Origin: a bacterium
Lineage (GTDB): Bacteria > Chloroflexota > Anaerolineae > Caldilineales > Caldilineaceae
Direction of reading: 5' to 3'
Assembly (NCBI GenBank): GCA_016124945.1
Contig: WGMT01000027.1
Location: 62,001-126,000, forward strand
Length of the DNA: 64,000 nt
Both the position numbers and the translations under genes were made by a program. The number at the start of each line of letters is the position of its first letter. Within the stretch, counting starts at the first letter, position 1. Below the pieces are notes generated by a model. That model did not search any database and was not told the DNA's origin. It was given only the letters and a program-made list of their open reading frames with translations. Below, piece by piece: positions 37,686 to 45,980 of the stretch.

Positions 37686-37990
37686 ACAAACTGATGATAG
37701 GTGCTTTCTAGGCGCTGTTTGCGCGTGATCAGTGCTTCCCACTCCAGGTAGTCGCGTTCGGCTTCCCAGGAATAGTCTTCCTCTCGTTCGTCAGATTCCC
37801 AGCCTGTCTTGTACTCAGAAAAGGTCATGCCGTACTTGGCCTCAAAAGCTATCAATTGTTGCTGGATCTGCTCCAGACGATAGGCGAACGCATCGCGCAG
37901 CACCAACGTCAATGCCGCATCCGGCTGTACCTCGCCGGTCAATTCACGTAGAACTTGGGTGGTTTCTTTCGGTAATACGAGTGTGGACAT
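37682..37990 (-). CDS. Antitoxin partner (TumA-like)
   Basis: A 102-residue, charged protein starting MSTLVLPKETTQVLRELTGE, with a long helical middle (AYRLEQIQQQLIAFEAKYG) and an acidic stretch SDEREEDYSWEAERDYLEWE. An upstream ATG at 38056 exists, but it lies in the operator; ATG 37990 has a GGGA ribosome site 7 bases away. Overlaps the toxin start. The promoter at 38046-38083 with an inverted repeat suggests autoregulation. Confidence 0.68.
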   Translation of the reverse strand: MSTLVLPKETTQVLRELTGEVQPDAALTLVLRDAFAYRLEQIQQQLIAFEAKYGMTFSEYKTGWESDEREEDYSWEAERDYLEWEALITRKQRLESTYHQFV

Positions 37991-38045
37991 AGTTGTTCCC
38001 TCACACGTCAACGTACATAGATTGTCATCGTCGACCAAGGATGTA

Positions 38046-38083
38046 TTTAGTGACATACAAAGTCACTAAAGCCAATTATAGCA
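38046..38083 (-). promoter_or_regulatory. Extended -10 promoter and operator of the TumA/TumE-like pair
   Basis: On the minus strand TGCTATAAT (38083-38075) is a perfect extended -10. Directly downstream, TTTAGTGAC (38046-38054) and GTCACTAAA (38062-38070) form a perfect 9-bp inverted repeat with a 7-base spacer over the likely transcription start. Same design as the operator at 35374-35392 but a different sequence. Confidence 0.6.
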
Positions 38084-38140
38084 CAGAGAAGATTCGCTCT
38101 AAGTGAACTGGGGCGCCGGCGTTCGGCACTGTCTCATCGG

Positions 38141-38596
38141 TCACAGTCGCCACCTCAGCTTGAGGAAAATTCTTTGCAGCCGCGCCACACCACGCCCAAT
38201 CAGCCGCCAGTGGAAGCGCCTTAGATGGATCATCCGTTCGCCCCGTTCCGCGGCAACCACCGGCCCCACAATCTGAGCGGCGTAGACAGGCGGATCGGCG
38301 CGGCGGACGTTGTCGCCACAGGTGATGAAGCGCCGCGCTGTGGCTGTCTCGCGGATCTCGATGAGGCGGTGGATCACCAGCCGCCCGTTTACCTGGTAGA
38401 CGAGGACGTCGCCCAGGCGTAGATTGTCTCTCCCCCACTGTACGAGGACCCGGTCACCATCGTTTAAAAACGGCCACATGCTCTGTCCCGATACAGGTAG
38501 CCAATGGCGCGCGTGCCTGGCGGACCACAGTGAGAGTGTGCCCGAGACCAGGTCTGCAGAAGGGGGAGATTGGGGCGTTGCATCTAGATCAGTCAT
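38141..38596 (-). CDS. S26-family signal peptidase-like protein
   Basis: A 151-residue S24/S26-type serine peptidase. Catalytic Ser39 lies in PVSGQSMWPFLNDGDRVLV and a family-typical RLVIHRLIEI places His76 where SipW-like (Ser-His) signal peptidases have their second catalytic residue. GDVLVYQVNGR and FITCGDN complete the fold. No clear N-terminal membrane helix is seen; the C-terminus is basic and hydrophobic. It starts inside the end of the C25 peptidase gene (8-base overlap), so the two are probably made together. It may process the peptidase, the secreted protein or the small peptide of this operon. Confidence 0.82.
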   Translation of the reverse strand: MTDLDATPQSPPSADLVSGTLSLWSARHARHWLPVSGQSMWPFLNDGDRVLVQWGRDNLRLGDVLVYQVNGRLVIHRLIEIRETATARRFITCGDNVRRADPPVYAAQIVGPVVAAERGERMIHLRRFHWRLIGRGVARLQRIFLKLRWRL

Positions 38597-41426
38597 TTCC
38601 CTGTACCTGCGGTAGATAGTTTTGGATGGGATAGGCGGGCAGCACAAGGCGCTGGCTGGGATCGCCGAAGAGCGTGTAGGTCTCCACCAATTCAGTCCAG
38701 AAGACGCCCTGGGTGTAGACGGTGATCTTGGCGGCGGCGGCGGCAGCGCCGAGGCTGTTGGTCGGCCCGGGTGCGCCGTCCGCGAGGAGGGTGGCGTAGA
38801 AAGATTTCATTAGTTCCTGGTGGCCTGCGGGGTACGAGAAGCCGGTGGGTGCCCATACGGCGATGGCGCCGCTGTTGGGGTTGCGCTGAAAGGCTTCGGC
38901 CATGCTCACCTGATCGCCGCGCCCGGCAAAGAAGCCGTTGACACAGTTGGCGACCGTCACCAGCGAGAAGGGCGCGCCGGTTACAAGTGCCGCCACATCT
39001 GCACCGGTGAGGATGCGGCTATCGGCCCAGGTGCCCCAGGCGGTGGGGCTGCCATGCCCGCTGTAGTGGACAATGGCGCGTCCTTGCATCAGGGCGTCCT
39101 TAATGGCGGTTTGGGGATCGCCGGGTGGAAAGTTTGCGGCGTCGATCTCGTCTACCACCATGCCGGCGGGCAGCGTATCCGCCAGTTGTTGGTTGTTTGT
39201 GCGAAAGATGGGGCTGTCGTCGTCGCTTACCATGAGCATGCCGCGCCCCACTGCTGGTTCTACGGGCGCGGTGTAATTGATGATGGCGTCGATGACGGCG
39301 TCAGCCTGTGCCAATGTGTCGACGCTGATCCGCCCGATGAGGAGATCGGGCAGGGGATCGTTGCCACTGACGGCCACAAACCAGTTGTCCGACGGTGTAT
39401 CGCCGAGGATAGCTGTCTGGGTAAGGGCGGTGGGCACAAAGTTACGGGCGCCGCTGTTGAGGTAGTTGCGATAGTCGATGGTGGCGTCGCCCACCAGGGT
39501 GACGTAGGTAGGGGCGGGTTCTTGCCAATTGGCGTAGGCATAGGCGAGGAAGTCGCGAATGGCTGCGGGGGTGAAGCGGCTGTAGCTGAATTCGTCGTAG
39601 ATATCTTCTACATTAACCACGACGGCGCGCAGGCCACGGCTGCGCTGGAAGTCGGCCAGACGCCGGGTGGGGGTAATGAAGTCTGCATGGGTGATGAGGA
39701 TCGAGTCGGCGCTGTTGAAGGGAGAGCGCCAACCAGTTTTGTCGTCAATGGTGATGGAGACGGGACGGCGCACGGCGGTGTCGGCGAGCGCCAGGTAGCG
39801 CGCGCCGGGCTGGACGTCGTCGGCGAAGGTCAGGGTATAGGCGGATGTTGCATCCGCCGATGCAACATTCACTATCCCCGCGCCGGTGAGGCGGACGGGC
39901 GCGGCGGGGTCGCTAATGTCGAGCAGGGTCAGAACATCATCGCTGAAGGGGCCGACGGCAAATTGATGGACGCCGGGCTGTGGTGTCATTTCCAGCAGAT
40001 CGTCGGTGGCGGTGAACGTGCGCCGGTAATCGAGGACGACATAGTTGAGGAAGACGATGTCGGCGTCGGCGCCGGTGTCGCCCACGTTGTGAAGGCGCAG
40101 GGTGTTGTCGGCGGCGCTAAGCAGCGTGCTGGAGAGTGTGACGGTGTGGGTAAAGGGAATCTGGCCGGCCCAAAGTTGATCGTCGATCAGCACGTTGTTG
40201 AGGTAGAGGCGTGTGTGGTGGTTGGGCGTCACCTCGGCTGTGGTACGGCCGCGCAACAACACCTGCAGGGTGACGTCGTGGGGTGTGGGCGCAAGGTTGG
40301 GCGTGTCCACGGTGACGGTGAACCACTGATTGGCGTTGATGGGGCCGTCCCAGAACCAGTGATCCTGGCCGGCGCCGTTGGGCATCGTCTGCCAGTAGTA
40401 GTTGTTCACCTCGAACTGTTGGGTCGCTGGGAAGTCGGTGCCCAGGGGCGCAGCGGCGTTGGGGGCAAGCGCACGAACGGGCATGCGCAGACCAGGATCG
40501 CCGCCTTCATCGTAATTTAAGACGTAGACATTGGCGTCGGTGTAGAGATCATTGTGTCCGTAGCCGTAAAAACGCAGCCATTCACCGGAATCGAGACGAC
40601 CATCACCGCCATTGTTGAACCAGATCGGCTGTTCTACGCCGTCCAGTGTCAGGTGAAGGTGGGTGACATCAACGGTTTCGAATTCGGCACCGGCGGCAAT
40701 CAGATCTTCGTAGGTGACGTGATACAGCCCATCTTCGGTGACACTGAACTTGGGCGCGGGCCAGTAGGCAAGGCCAATATCGATTGAGTTCCCCGGCTCC
40801 ACAGGCTTGTATGGACGGCCCAAATCGGCGTAGTTAAGGAGTGTCTGCGCCAGGACGGTTTCGAAGGGGCCACCGGCGGCGCGACGGTCGCCGGTTTTAG
40901 GGTTGCCGTTGTTCTGCCAGCGCAGTTCAACCTGTAGGAAGGAGTAGACACGGTGTTGGTCTTTGATGGGATCGTAGATCTGAGGGTAAACGCGCAACAG
41001 GACGAACGGCTGATCGCGTAGCAGTCCGCTTTCTGCGATCTCAATGGGCGTGGCGGCATCTGCGCGAGGAGGGATCCCGGGCGCGATGAATTCCGGGTTG
41101 TCCCATAGATTGTCTACTGGGGCAGGGGGCGCCGGTGCAGGCTGTGTGGGCGTGGGCACTACCGCAGGTGGCAACGTGCGCATTTGGTGCGCCGTCACGT
41201 GCAGGCTGATGCCGTCTACACTGGGCACACCCAAGAGGACGCCCTCGCCGTTGGGCGCGTCGTCGTGGATGTAGATGTCCACGCGCAAGGAATCGGGTGT
41301 ACTCTCTACGATCTGCCAGGTGATAAGGTTCGGGCTGCTCTGCACATGGGCCGACAACGGCCAGGCAGAGACGCTGAGTAGGAAGAGGCAGATAAGGACA
41401 ATGCGGATGTAGCGGTTTGGGCTCAT
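38589..41426 (-). CDS. Secreted C25 (gingipain-type) cysteine peptidase
   Basis: A 945-residue secreted protein. Signal peptide at residues 1-28 (IRIVLICLFLLSVSAWPLSA); then a beta-rich N-terminal half like the C25 propeptide and accessory domains. The caspase-like catalytic domain lies in the C-terminal third: DLLIGRISVDTLAQADAVID, His791 in IVHYSGHGSPTAWG and Cys828 in LVTVANCVNGFF. The 37-residue spacing is gingipain-like. It ends PIQNYLPQVQGND, with the LP tail found in other secreted proteins here. The start overlaps the kinase stop by ATGA and the end overlaps the signal peptidase start, an unusual coupling of a gingipain-type enzyme with an HprK-like kinase. Confidence 0.88.
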   Translation of the reverse strand: MSPNRYIRIVLICLFLLSVSAWPLSAHVQSSPNLITWQIVESTPDSLRVDIYIHDDAPNGEGVLLGVPSVDGISLHVTAHQMRTLPPAVVPTPTQPAPAPPAPVDNLWDNPEFIAPGIPPRADAATPIEIAESGLLRDQPFVLLRVYPQIYDPIKDQHRVYSFLQVELRWQNNGNPKTGDRRAAGGPFETVLAQTLLNYADLGRPYKPVEPGNSIDIGLAYWPAPKFSVTEDGLYHVTYEDLIAAGAEFETVDVTHLHLTLDGVEQPIWFNNGGDGRLDSGEWLRFYGYGHNDLYTDANVYVLNYDEGGDPGLRMPVRALAPNAAAPLGTDFPATQQFEVNNYYWQTMPNGAGQDHWFWDGPINANQWFTVTVDTPNLAPTPHDVTLQVLLRGRTTAEVTPNHHTRLYLNNVLIDDQLWAGQIPFTHTVTLSSTLLSAADNTLRLHNVGDTGADADIVFLNYVVLDYRRTFTATDDLLEMTPQPGVHQFAVGPFSDDVLTLLDISDPAAPVRLTGAGIVNVASADATSAYTLTFADDVQPGARYLALADTAVRRPVSITIDDKTGWRSPFNSADSILITHADFITPTRRLADFQRSRGLRAVVVNVEDIYDEFSYSRFTPAAIRDFLAYAYANWQEPAPTYVTLVGDATIDYRNYLNSGARNFVPTALTQTAILGDTPSDNWFVAVSGNDPLPDLLIGRISVDTLAQADAVIDAIINYTAPVEPAVGRGMLMVSDDDSPIFRTNNQQLADTLPAGMVVDEIDAANFPPGDPQTAIKDALMQGRAIVHYSGHGSPTAWGTWADSRILTGADVAALVTGAPFSLVTVANCVNGFFAGRGDQVSMAEAFQRNPNSGAIAVWAPTGFSYPAGHQELMKSFYATLLADGAPGPTNSLGAAAAAAKITVYTQGVFWTELVETYTLFGDPSQRLVLPAYPIQNYLPQVQGND

Positions 41427-42523
41427 GGAATTCTGTTTACACTCTGTTCAATCAGATTGGCTGTGGCGGTCAATGGGCCGACGCTTAGGCGAAAGCAGGT
41501 TACACCATGCAAACGCGTGGCGAGGGTGCGGAAGAGAGCCAGCGGGCTGCCCTGCCACGGGCCATACCAGAGGCGGCTACGCCGTCCACTTTGTAGGTGG
41601 GGCAGCAGGGCCAGGGTGGCATCAGCCGGTGAGATGGCGGTAATTTGGGGTGGCGTTTGGAATGTAGGCGGCGCTGCCCGCTGAACGCTAAGATCAAGAA
41701 TACGGCTATGCTGTGCCCGGCAGATCTCTTCGATGCGGTAGTAGATTTCATTCTGGGTCAGGTCATGCCCCTGGATGCGCAAACGGCGCTCCGTGCTGTC
41801 TACTTCGACACGAATAACAGCATCCAACTTCTTAAGCGCTGCCAGAAGGTGCGGTTCAATATGGGAAAGGGAGAGCCAGAGGGTCGTCTGTGTAGGGGCC
41901 GGTAGATCACTTTCCAGCAGAAACAAAAAGCGCAAAGGAACGGCAACGTTTAAGGTCCCTGGGATGATCTGGTCAATATCGAACCAGGGTGAACCCTCCG
42001 CAGTCGGCGCGGTCAGGCCTAATAGATCCAGGGTGCCGGCACGCGGGCGTAGGGCGCGCGGGAAGGGCCACAGGACGCCGGTTGAAACTTCCAATGCAGC
42101 AATCTCATCGGAAAGGAAGCCCCAACCGCGGCGCCCCAGTTCCAGTGTAAGCGTGGTCTTGCCGTGGCCGGTAGGGCCAACCAGTGCTACACCGGCGGCA
42201 TCTTGATCGGCGCTGGGCACGGCAAGTACGCCCCCATGAAACAGCAGGTGACTTTCCACATGCGCGTAGGTTGCTCTGAGCACAATATCTGCCTGCTGAT
42301 CAATAGGCAGGTTGTGCAACGTAAGCCGTAGGGCGGCATTAGACCCTCCCGGCTCAAGGTCGATCTGATCTACACCGCTGTTGACCAGGATCTCCAACGA
42401 CGGCGACGTGGGCGTCGTACAAAAGCGACTGTAAAGATGGCTGATCCACGTCGTCAATGCCGCGCTGTCGGTGCGTAGGTGTACCTGCTGATCAAGGATG
42501 CGAAGGTGAAGTGAATGTTTCAT
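41423..42523 (-). CDS. HprK-like serine kinase (HprK-related/PadeK type)
   Basis: A 366-residue protein with an HprK/PEPCK-type P-loop, VGPTGHGKTTLTLELGRRGW, at residues about 115-134, followed by GFLSDEIAALE (capping and metal residues). The first 110 residues are a separate N-terminal domain, and no HPr-specific context (ptsH, ptsI) exists nearby. Relatives phosphorylate small peptides in lasso-peptide clusters (PadeK, ThcoK) or occur in the HPr-rel-A system with PqqD. ATG 42523 has an AGGA site; the longer start at 42547 does not. It lies 25 bases after the small peptide gene, which suggests that the peptide is the substrate. Confidence 0.85.
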   Translation of the reverse strand: MKHSLHLRILDQQVHLRTDSAALTTWISHLYSRFCTTPTSPSLEILVNSGVDQIDLEPGGSNAALRLTLHNLPIDQQADIVLRATYAHVESHLLFHGGVLAVPSADQDAAGVALVGPTGHGKTTLTLELGRRGWGFLSDEIAALEVSTGVLWPFPRALRPRAGTLDLLGLTAPTAEGSPWFDIDQIIPGTLNVAVPLRFLFLLESDLPAPTQTTLWLSLSHIEPHLLAALKKLDAVIRVEVDSTERRLRIQGHDLTQNEIYYRIEEICRAQHSRILDLSVQRAAPPTFQTPPQITAISPADATLALLPHLQSGRRSRLWYGPWQGSPLALFRTLATRLHGVTCFRLSVGPLTATANLIEQSVNRIP

Positions 42524-42548
42524 AGTTCCTTTCGTGATTCCAGGCAAT

Positions 42549-42740
42549 CTACCAGTCCGGCTCCTCTGGGATGCCGAGTAATTCGTTCATCAGGCCATCT
42601 CCAATACCAACTACCGAACCTGCATGTGCCGGGCCAAGTGCGGCCAGCAGTTCTGCTTCGCTGTAGGTAGTGATGACCGGGGCCTCATAGGTATCGGGCA
42701 ATGCAATCTGTTCGGGACGTGAAGGTGATAGCTTGTACAT
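42549..42740 (-). CDS. Candidate RiPP precursor peptide with lasso-type leader motif
   Basis: A 63-residue peptide preceded by an AAAGG ribosome site. Residues 18-31 (YEAPVITTYSEAEL) fit Y-x2-P-x-[LI], the leader motif that lasso precursors use to bind their PqqD-like RRE. LGPAHAG follows at 35-41. If cleavage is before Gly41, the core is GSVVGIGDGLM...PEEPDW, 23 residues, with Gly1 and Asp8 placed as in 8-residue lasso rings. The residue before the cleavage pair is His, not the usual Thr, and no cyclase is nearby, so a lasso product is not established. A single Ser (Ser42) is the obvious phosphorylation site in the core. Directly upstream of the HprK-like kinase; PqqD is two genes upstream. 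Confidence 0.65.
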   Translation of the reverse strand: MYKLSPSRPEQIALPDTYEAPVITTYSEAELLAALGPAHAGSVVGIGDGLMNELLGIPEEPDW

Positions 42741-42867
42741 GACTGGACCTTTCTATGTAGGAATGCGATGAATGGTTGACGACGGGCGATTGACGACAGT
42801 GGCCACCTGTTATCTACCACTACCTGTGCCTATCGCCTACAGCGCTTAACCTAATGACGTTGGCCTG

Positions 42868-44457
42868 TTACTTAAAACTAAACGGCAAGTACACGCTAAA
42901 CTCGGCGTTCGGCATTGTCTCTTCCACGCGGGTCGGCTCAAAGAACTCGGTGCTCTGGTCGAAGTCGACGGCTTCCAGGCGGTAGTGGTAGAGGCCGCCG
43001 TCGAGGTCGGTGTCGGACCATGTGTAGGATGCGCCGCTGACGGGGCCGCCCAGGGCGTAGAGAAAGTCGCCGACACGGGCAAAGTGGCCCTCGTCTGTGC
43101 GACGTTGCACGTAGAAACCGGCGAAATTGACTTCGGTGGCTGTCTCCCAGGCTAGGTAGTTGGCGTCGTCCGCATGGGTGACGGTGAAGCCGGTCAACGT
43201 AACGGGGGTGGGCGGCGTGTTCGTGCCGATCAGGAAGTAGTTGTTGCCCGGTTCGATGACAATGGCAGTGGCGGTACAGGGATCGCCGTCGCCGGCGGGG
43301 CAGGCGCCGCGATCTGTCCATGTGGCGCTGCCGCTGTACTCGTAGAATTTGTCGTCGGTGATGTCGTCTTCGGCTTCGGTGGTGTAGAGGGTTACGGTCG
43401 CCGTGGCCGGGGTGGCGTCGTTGTTTTTGACGCCGAAACAGCGGTTGCGGTGATCGTAGCCACTAGGGTTGAGGCAGTTGGATTGGTTCCCGGCAATGGC
43501 GACGGTGGCGTTGAGTGTGCTGGATGTGTGGGCGAGATCGATACCGCGATAGACTGGTGTACCATCGCCATTTCGAATGTAGGCGAACTCCGTCGCTAGG
43601 GATGTGCTGCCTGATTGGCGAAGCACGCCATTGTTCGTTACCCCCGTTGCTGTAGGCTGTAAACCACCAAGATCGGGCAGCACAACCGTTGCACCAGCAA
43701 AAACGATCAACTCTGAAAACGCTGCCGAACTGTTCATCACAATAGACTGGTCGTTGCCATCACCATTAAATCGAAACTGACGGCCAGGCTCTGAAACGAA
43801 ACTCTTTCCGTTGTTAACAATAAAATTGCCAGCAACGTGTATGTCGGAAGACGCGCTTATATGTGTGACACCGATGCCGTCAATGGTGATATGATGAAAG
43901 TAGTACTGAACGTTACCATCTATTTTCGCATCGTCTTTGAAGACAAAAGTGCTTGTTCCTCCATCCATCGCTCCTGCATCATGGGCAAAGACTTCGGTTA
44001 CTGTGAATATGCTGTCTCCAAATTTTTTCGTACTAAAGCCACCAGCAGTACGCAGTCGGAAGAATGTGGTGTCACCGGTTATGTGCTGTTCCACTGTCGC
44101 AGATGCAGTGCCACTTGCACTAAAGGAAACAATCTGTTGATTGGGTATGAATTCACCGTTGTTCACCCAGTCCCCAAACACAGAAAGTGTTCTTATCGAA
44201 TTAGCACCAATCAACGTCGCACCAGTGCTTATGGTAAGATGCCTCACAGAAGCCACACCAGTGAGTGTCACATTGTGCACAATCACCACATCATCATCTC
44301 CCTCCGGCACAATCCCACAATCCCAAGTGCTTGCAGCGTTCCAATTGCCGACGGTTGTCGACGTACACGTCGCCGCCGCCACAGGACTCGCCCACAGCGC
44401 TGCCAACAAGAGGACGATGATGCCACAGCCACGGATCAAAAGCGATGGTGCATGCAT
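42868..44457 (-). CDS. Secreted beta-rich protein with LP tail
   Basis: A 529-residue secreted protein; signal peptide at residues 1-28 (IIVLLLAALWASPVAA). The start of the mature part (TCTSTTVGNWNAASTWDCG) and repeating short strands resemble right-handed beta-helix/G8-like surface proteins. Residues about 420-515 form a fibronectin-like module (NYLAWETATEVNFAGFYVQR) matching the C-terminus of the giant DUF11 protein. It ends SVYLPFSFK. It starts 11 bases after the PqqD gene, so it belongs to the peptide-modification operon; its function is unknown. It could be a partner or substrate of the two peptidases. Confidence 0.75.
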   Translation of the reverse strand: MHAPSLLIRGCGIIVLLLAALWASPVAAATCTSTTVGNWNAASTWDCGIVPEGDDDVVIVHNVTLTGVASVRHLTISTGATLIGANSIRTLSVFGDWVNNGEFIPNQQIVSFSASGTASATVEQHITGDTTFFRLRTAGGFSTKKFGDSIFTVTEVFAHDAGAMDGGTSTFVFKDDAKIDGNVQYYFHHITIDGIGVTHISASSDIHVAGNFIVNNGKSFVSEPGRQFRFNGDGNDQSIVMNSSAAFSELIVFAGATVVLPDLGGLQPTATGVTNNGVLRQSGSTSLATEFAYIRNGDGTPVYRGIDLAHTSSTLNATVAIAGNQSNCLNPSGYDHRNRCFGVKNNDATPATATVTLYTTEAEDDITDDKFYEYSGSATWTDRGACPAGDGDPCTATAIVIEPGNNYFLIGTNTPPTPVTLTGFTVTHADDANYLAWETATEVNFAGFYVQRRTDEGHFARVGDFLYALGGPVSGASYTWSDTDLDGGLYHYRLEAVDFDQSTEFFEPTRVEETMPNAEFSVYLPFSFK

Positions 44458-44468
44458 GACTGGTTCTC

Positions 44469-44768
44469 CTATAGGTATGGATCGAAGTGTTGAGGAACGT
44501 CGTTGTGTAGCAACCCTTTGGTTGCCAAATCGGCGAGGGTGTTGTGTACGTCGGCGCTGACACGGTCAACGGGCGCGGCAGGGAAACATTCGGCCAGCCG
44601 TTGGACAATGGCCTCAGGCGCGTGTTGTCCGTCGCAGTAGAGCCAGATCTGAAAGGCTACCCAATTGAGGATATGCAGTTGGTCGGTGTCAAAGCGGGAA
44701 AGCAGTCTGTCGCGCCCCAGATCCTGTACAAATACGTCGGGATGGCGCAGCGGGTGGTGGGATTGCAT
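44469..44768 (-). CDS. PqqD-family RRE protein
   Basis: A 99-residue PqqD-like winged-helix protein: RFDTDQLHILNWVAFQIWLYCDG matches the family pattern (L-N-x2-A-x2-I-W-x-L-x-D-G), followed by EAIVQRLAECFP and VHNTLADLATKGLLHND. PqqD domains (RREs) bind leader peptides of ribosomally made, modified peptides. A GGAGG ribosome site precedes ATG 44768. First gene of the minus-strand operon that contains the 63-residue peptide and HprK-like kinase. Confidence 0.88.
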   Translation of the reverse strand: MQSHHPLRHPDVFVQDLGRDRLLSRFDTDQLHILNWVAFQIWLYCDGQHAPEAIVQRLAECFPAAPVDRVSADVHNTLADLATKGLLHNDVPQHFDPYL

Positions 44769-45074
44769 GGCGCAACCTCCTCTGGTGCTGGAGTGTTGAC
44801 TACCGCCTGGTGAAGTGCGGGGGACGCTTCACAACTTGGGAAATCGCATACGGAGTGTTGAACAGTGAAACCAGCCTAGCACAGGCGCGACTAAGTTGCA
44901 ATGCCAGAAAAGCGGATTTTGTCATAAAAGACATTGGTCAAAACCAGTTAAATGACCACTATAAGACAGCATGAAATGGGCTAGTTCATTGTAAATCTGA
45001 AATTACAGTGCGCCGCAATATGTCCACTCTGTACGAGTGTTTTGCCGGACTGCTGTAAATTTCAGGATATAGGC
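44769..45074. other. Spacer upstream of the PqqD operon
   Basis: 306 bases without a gene, AT-richer than the flanks. TGGTCA (44935-44940) and TGACCA (44953-44958) form a 6-bp inverted repeat that could be an operator for the minus-strand operon. No clear -35/-10 pair was found. Confidence 0.35.
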
Positions 45075-45776
45075 TCAACCAACCGGCGTAACGTGCGCGC
45101 CGTCGAAGACGCTCTCGCCGCGCAACCAGCGTTGCAGGGCGCGCTCATCCCCCAGCGCAATGGACAGTGCCCCAATCAACTCCACAAGCCCGCCTTCCAG
45201 TTCGTGGGCCTGCAGGCCGTCGTTGATGCCGTTGAGGACACCCTGACAGTAGAAATAGCGAATGGGGTCGGCGTCGATGTGGACCTTCTCAGCAGGCATG
45301 TCCACCTTGTGGCGGCAGGCGTCGACGTCGGCGGAGGTGTAGCCGCGACAGGTGAGCGGGCGCACGTGGTAGACCGAACATCGCCCGTCTACGAGCAGCG
45401 GGCAGTGGAGACGCAACGCCAGCCGATCCTGGGATGAGCGTCCGCTGGTCTGCGTGTCCACGGCGGCGAGGTGGGCGCGCAGATTGGCCAGATCCTCGGC
45501 GCTGCGGGTGCGGCGCAGGTAATCGGCGATGCGCAGGATCTCGGCAGGCGACGCCGAGACGCGCTGGTAACAACACCAATCACAGCCGACCTCACACGCC
45601 GTGCGGAACATGGAGATCTGGCTGATCTCTACCTCGGCCAGCCCCACCGCCTCGTCCACCAGTTCAATGAGCGTGGCGCGGCTCTTTTTCTTGCCCAGGA
45701 TGCGCAGCGCGTCGTCGCGCTCGGCCTGGCGCATGCCGTAGGCTTCGGTGATGACGTCGTTAAGTGGATCGGACAT
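45075..45776 (-). CDS. YkgJ-family cysteine-cluster protein
   Basis: A 233-residue protein of the CxxCxxCC zinc/iron-binding family: TACEVGCDWCCYQRV, then CPLLVDGRCSVYHVRPLTCRGY and ADVDACRHK, with at least eight conserved cysteines. Members are thought to bind metals; roles are poorly known. ATG 45776 is used; it has TGGAG upstream and begins the predicted globular part. It is on the same strand as the peptide-modification operon but 300 bases upstream of it, so linkage is uncertain. Confidence 0.82.
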   Translation of the reverse strand: MSDPLNDVITEAYGMRQAERDDALRILGKKKSRATLIELVDEAVGLAEVEISQISMFRTACEVGCDWCCYQRVSASPAEILRIADYLRRTRSAEDLANLRAHLAAVDTQTSGRSSQDRLALRLHCPLLVDGRCSVYHVRPLTCRGYTSADVDACRHKVDMPAEKVHIDADPIRYFYCQGVLNGINDGLQAHELEGGLVELIGALSIALGDERALQRWLRGESVFDGAHVTPVG

Positions 45777-45791
45777 GTTGGCTCCAGAATG

Positions 45792-45835
45792 ATGAATGGT
45801 GAATGATCTCGACAAGCGGATCATTCACCATTCAT
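45792..45835. repeat. Perfect 17-bp inverted repeat
   Basis: ATGAATGGTGAATGATC (45792-45808) pairs perfectly with 45819-45835 across a 10-base loop. It lies just upstream of the YkgJ gene start and downstream of the FG-GAP gene. No T-run follows, so it is a repeat or regulatory hairpin rather than a classical terminator. Confidence 0.75.
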
Positions 45836-45876
45836 TGTTGCGCGCGACCAGGTGTATTGACAAATCAGGTTGAACG

Positions 45877-45906
45877 GAGCCGCGGAGGTGCGACGCACCT
45901 TGGCTC
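45877..45906 (-). terminator. Hairpin downstream of the FG-GAP gene
   Basis: AGGTGCG-A-CGCACCT (45886-45900) is a perfect 7-bp hairpin, extended by an outer GAGCC/GGCTC pair. It begins 75 bases past the stop of the minus-strand FG-GAP gene. It lacks a T-run, so terminator function is tentative. Confidence 0.35.
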
Positions 45907-45980
45907 TCTGGTCATGCCAACGTCAATTATCAATACAACCAGGTTCTAGCGTATTACAAAACCAAATCGATGTGTATCGG

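Noticed and set aside
38820..40520. Long plus-strand open frame opposite the C25 peptidase gene
   Set aside because: Shadow frame of a GC-rich gene: no domain motif and Gly/Val-rich. The opposite strand has a signal peptide, His/Cys catalytic motifs and coupled neighbours.
41423..42523. True HPr kinase/phosphorylase of carbon catabolite control
   Set aside because: No ptsH/ptsI genes lie nearby and the N-terminal domain and neighbours fit HprK-related kinases of peptide-modification loci better.
42549..44768. Complete lasso-peptide cluster
   Set aside because: No asparagine-synthetase-like cyclase, transglutaminase-like leader peptidase or ABC exporter is found in the window, so only a lasso-like leader system can be claimed.
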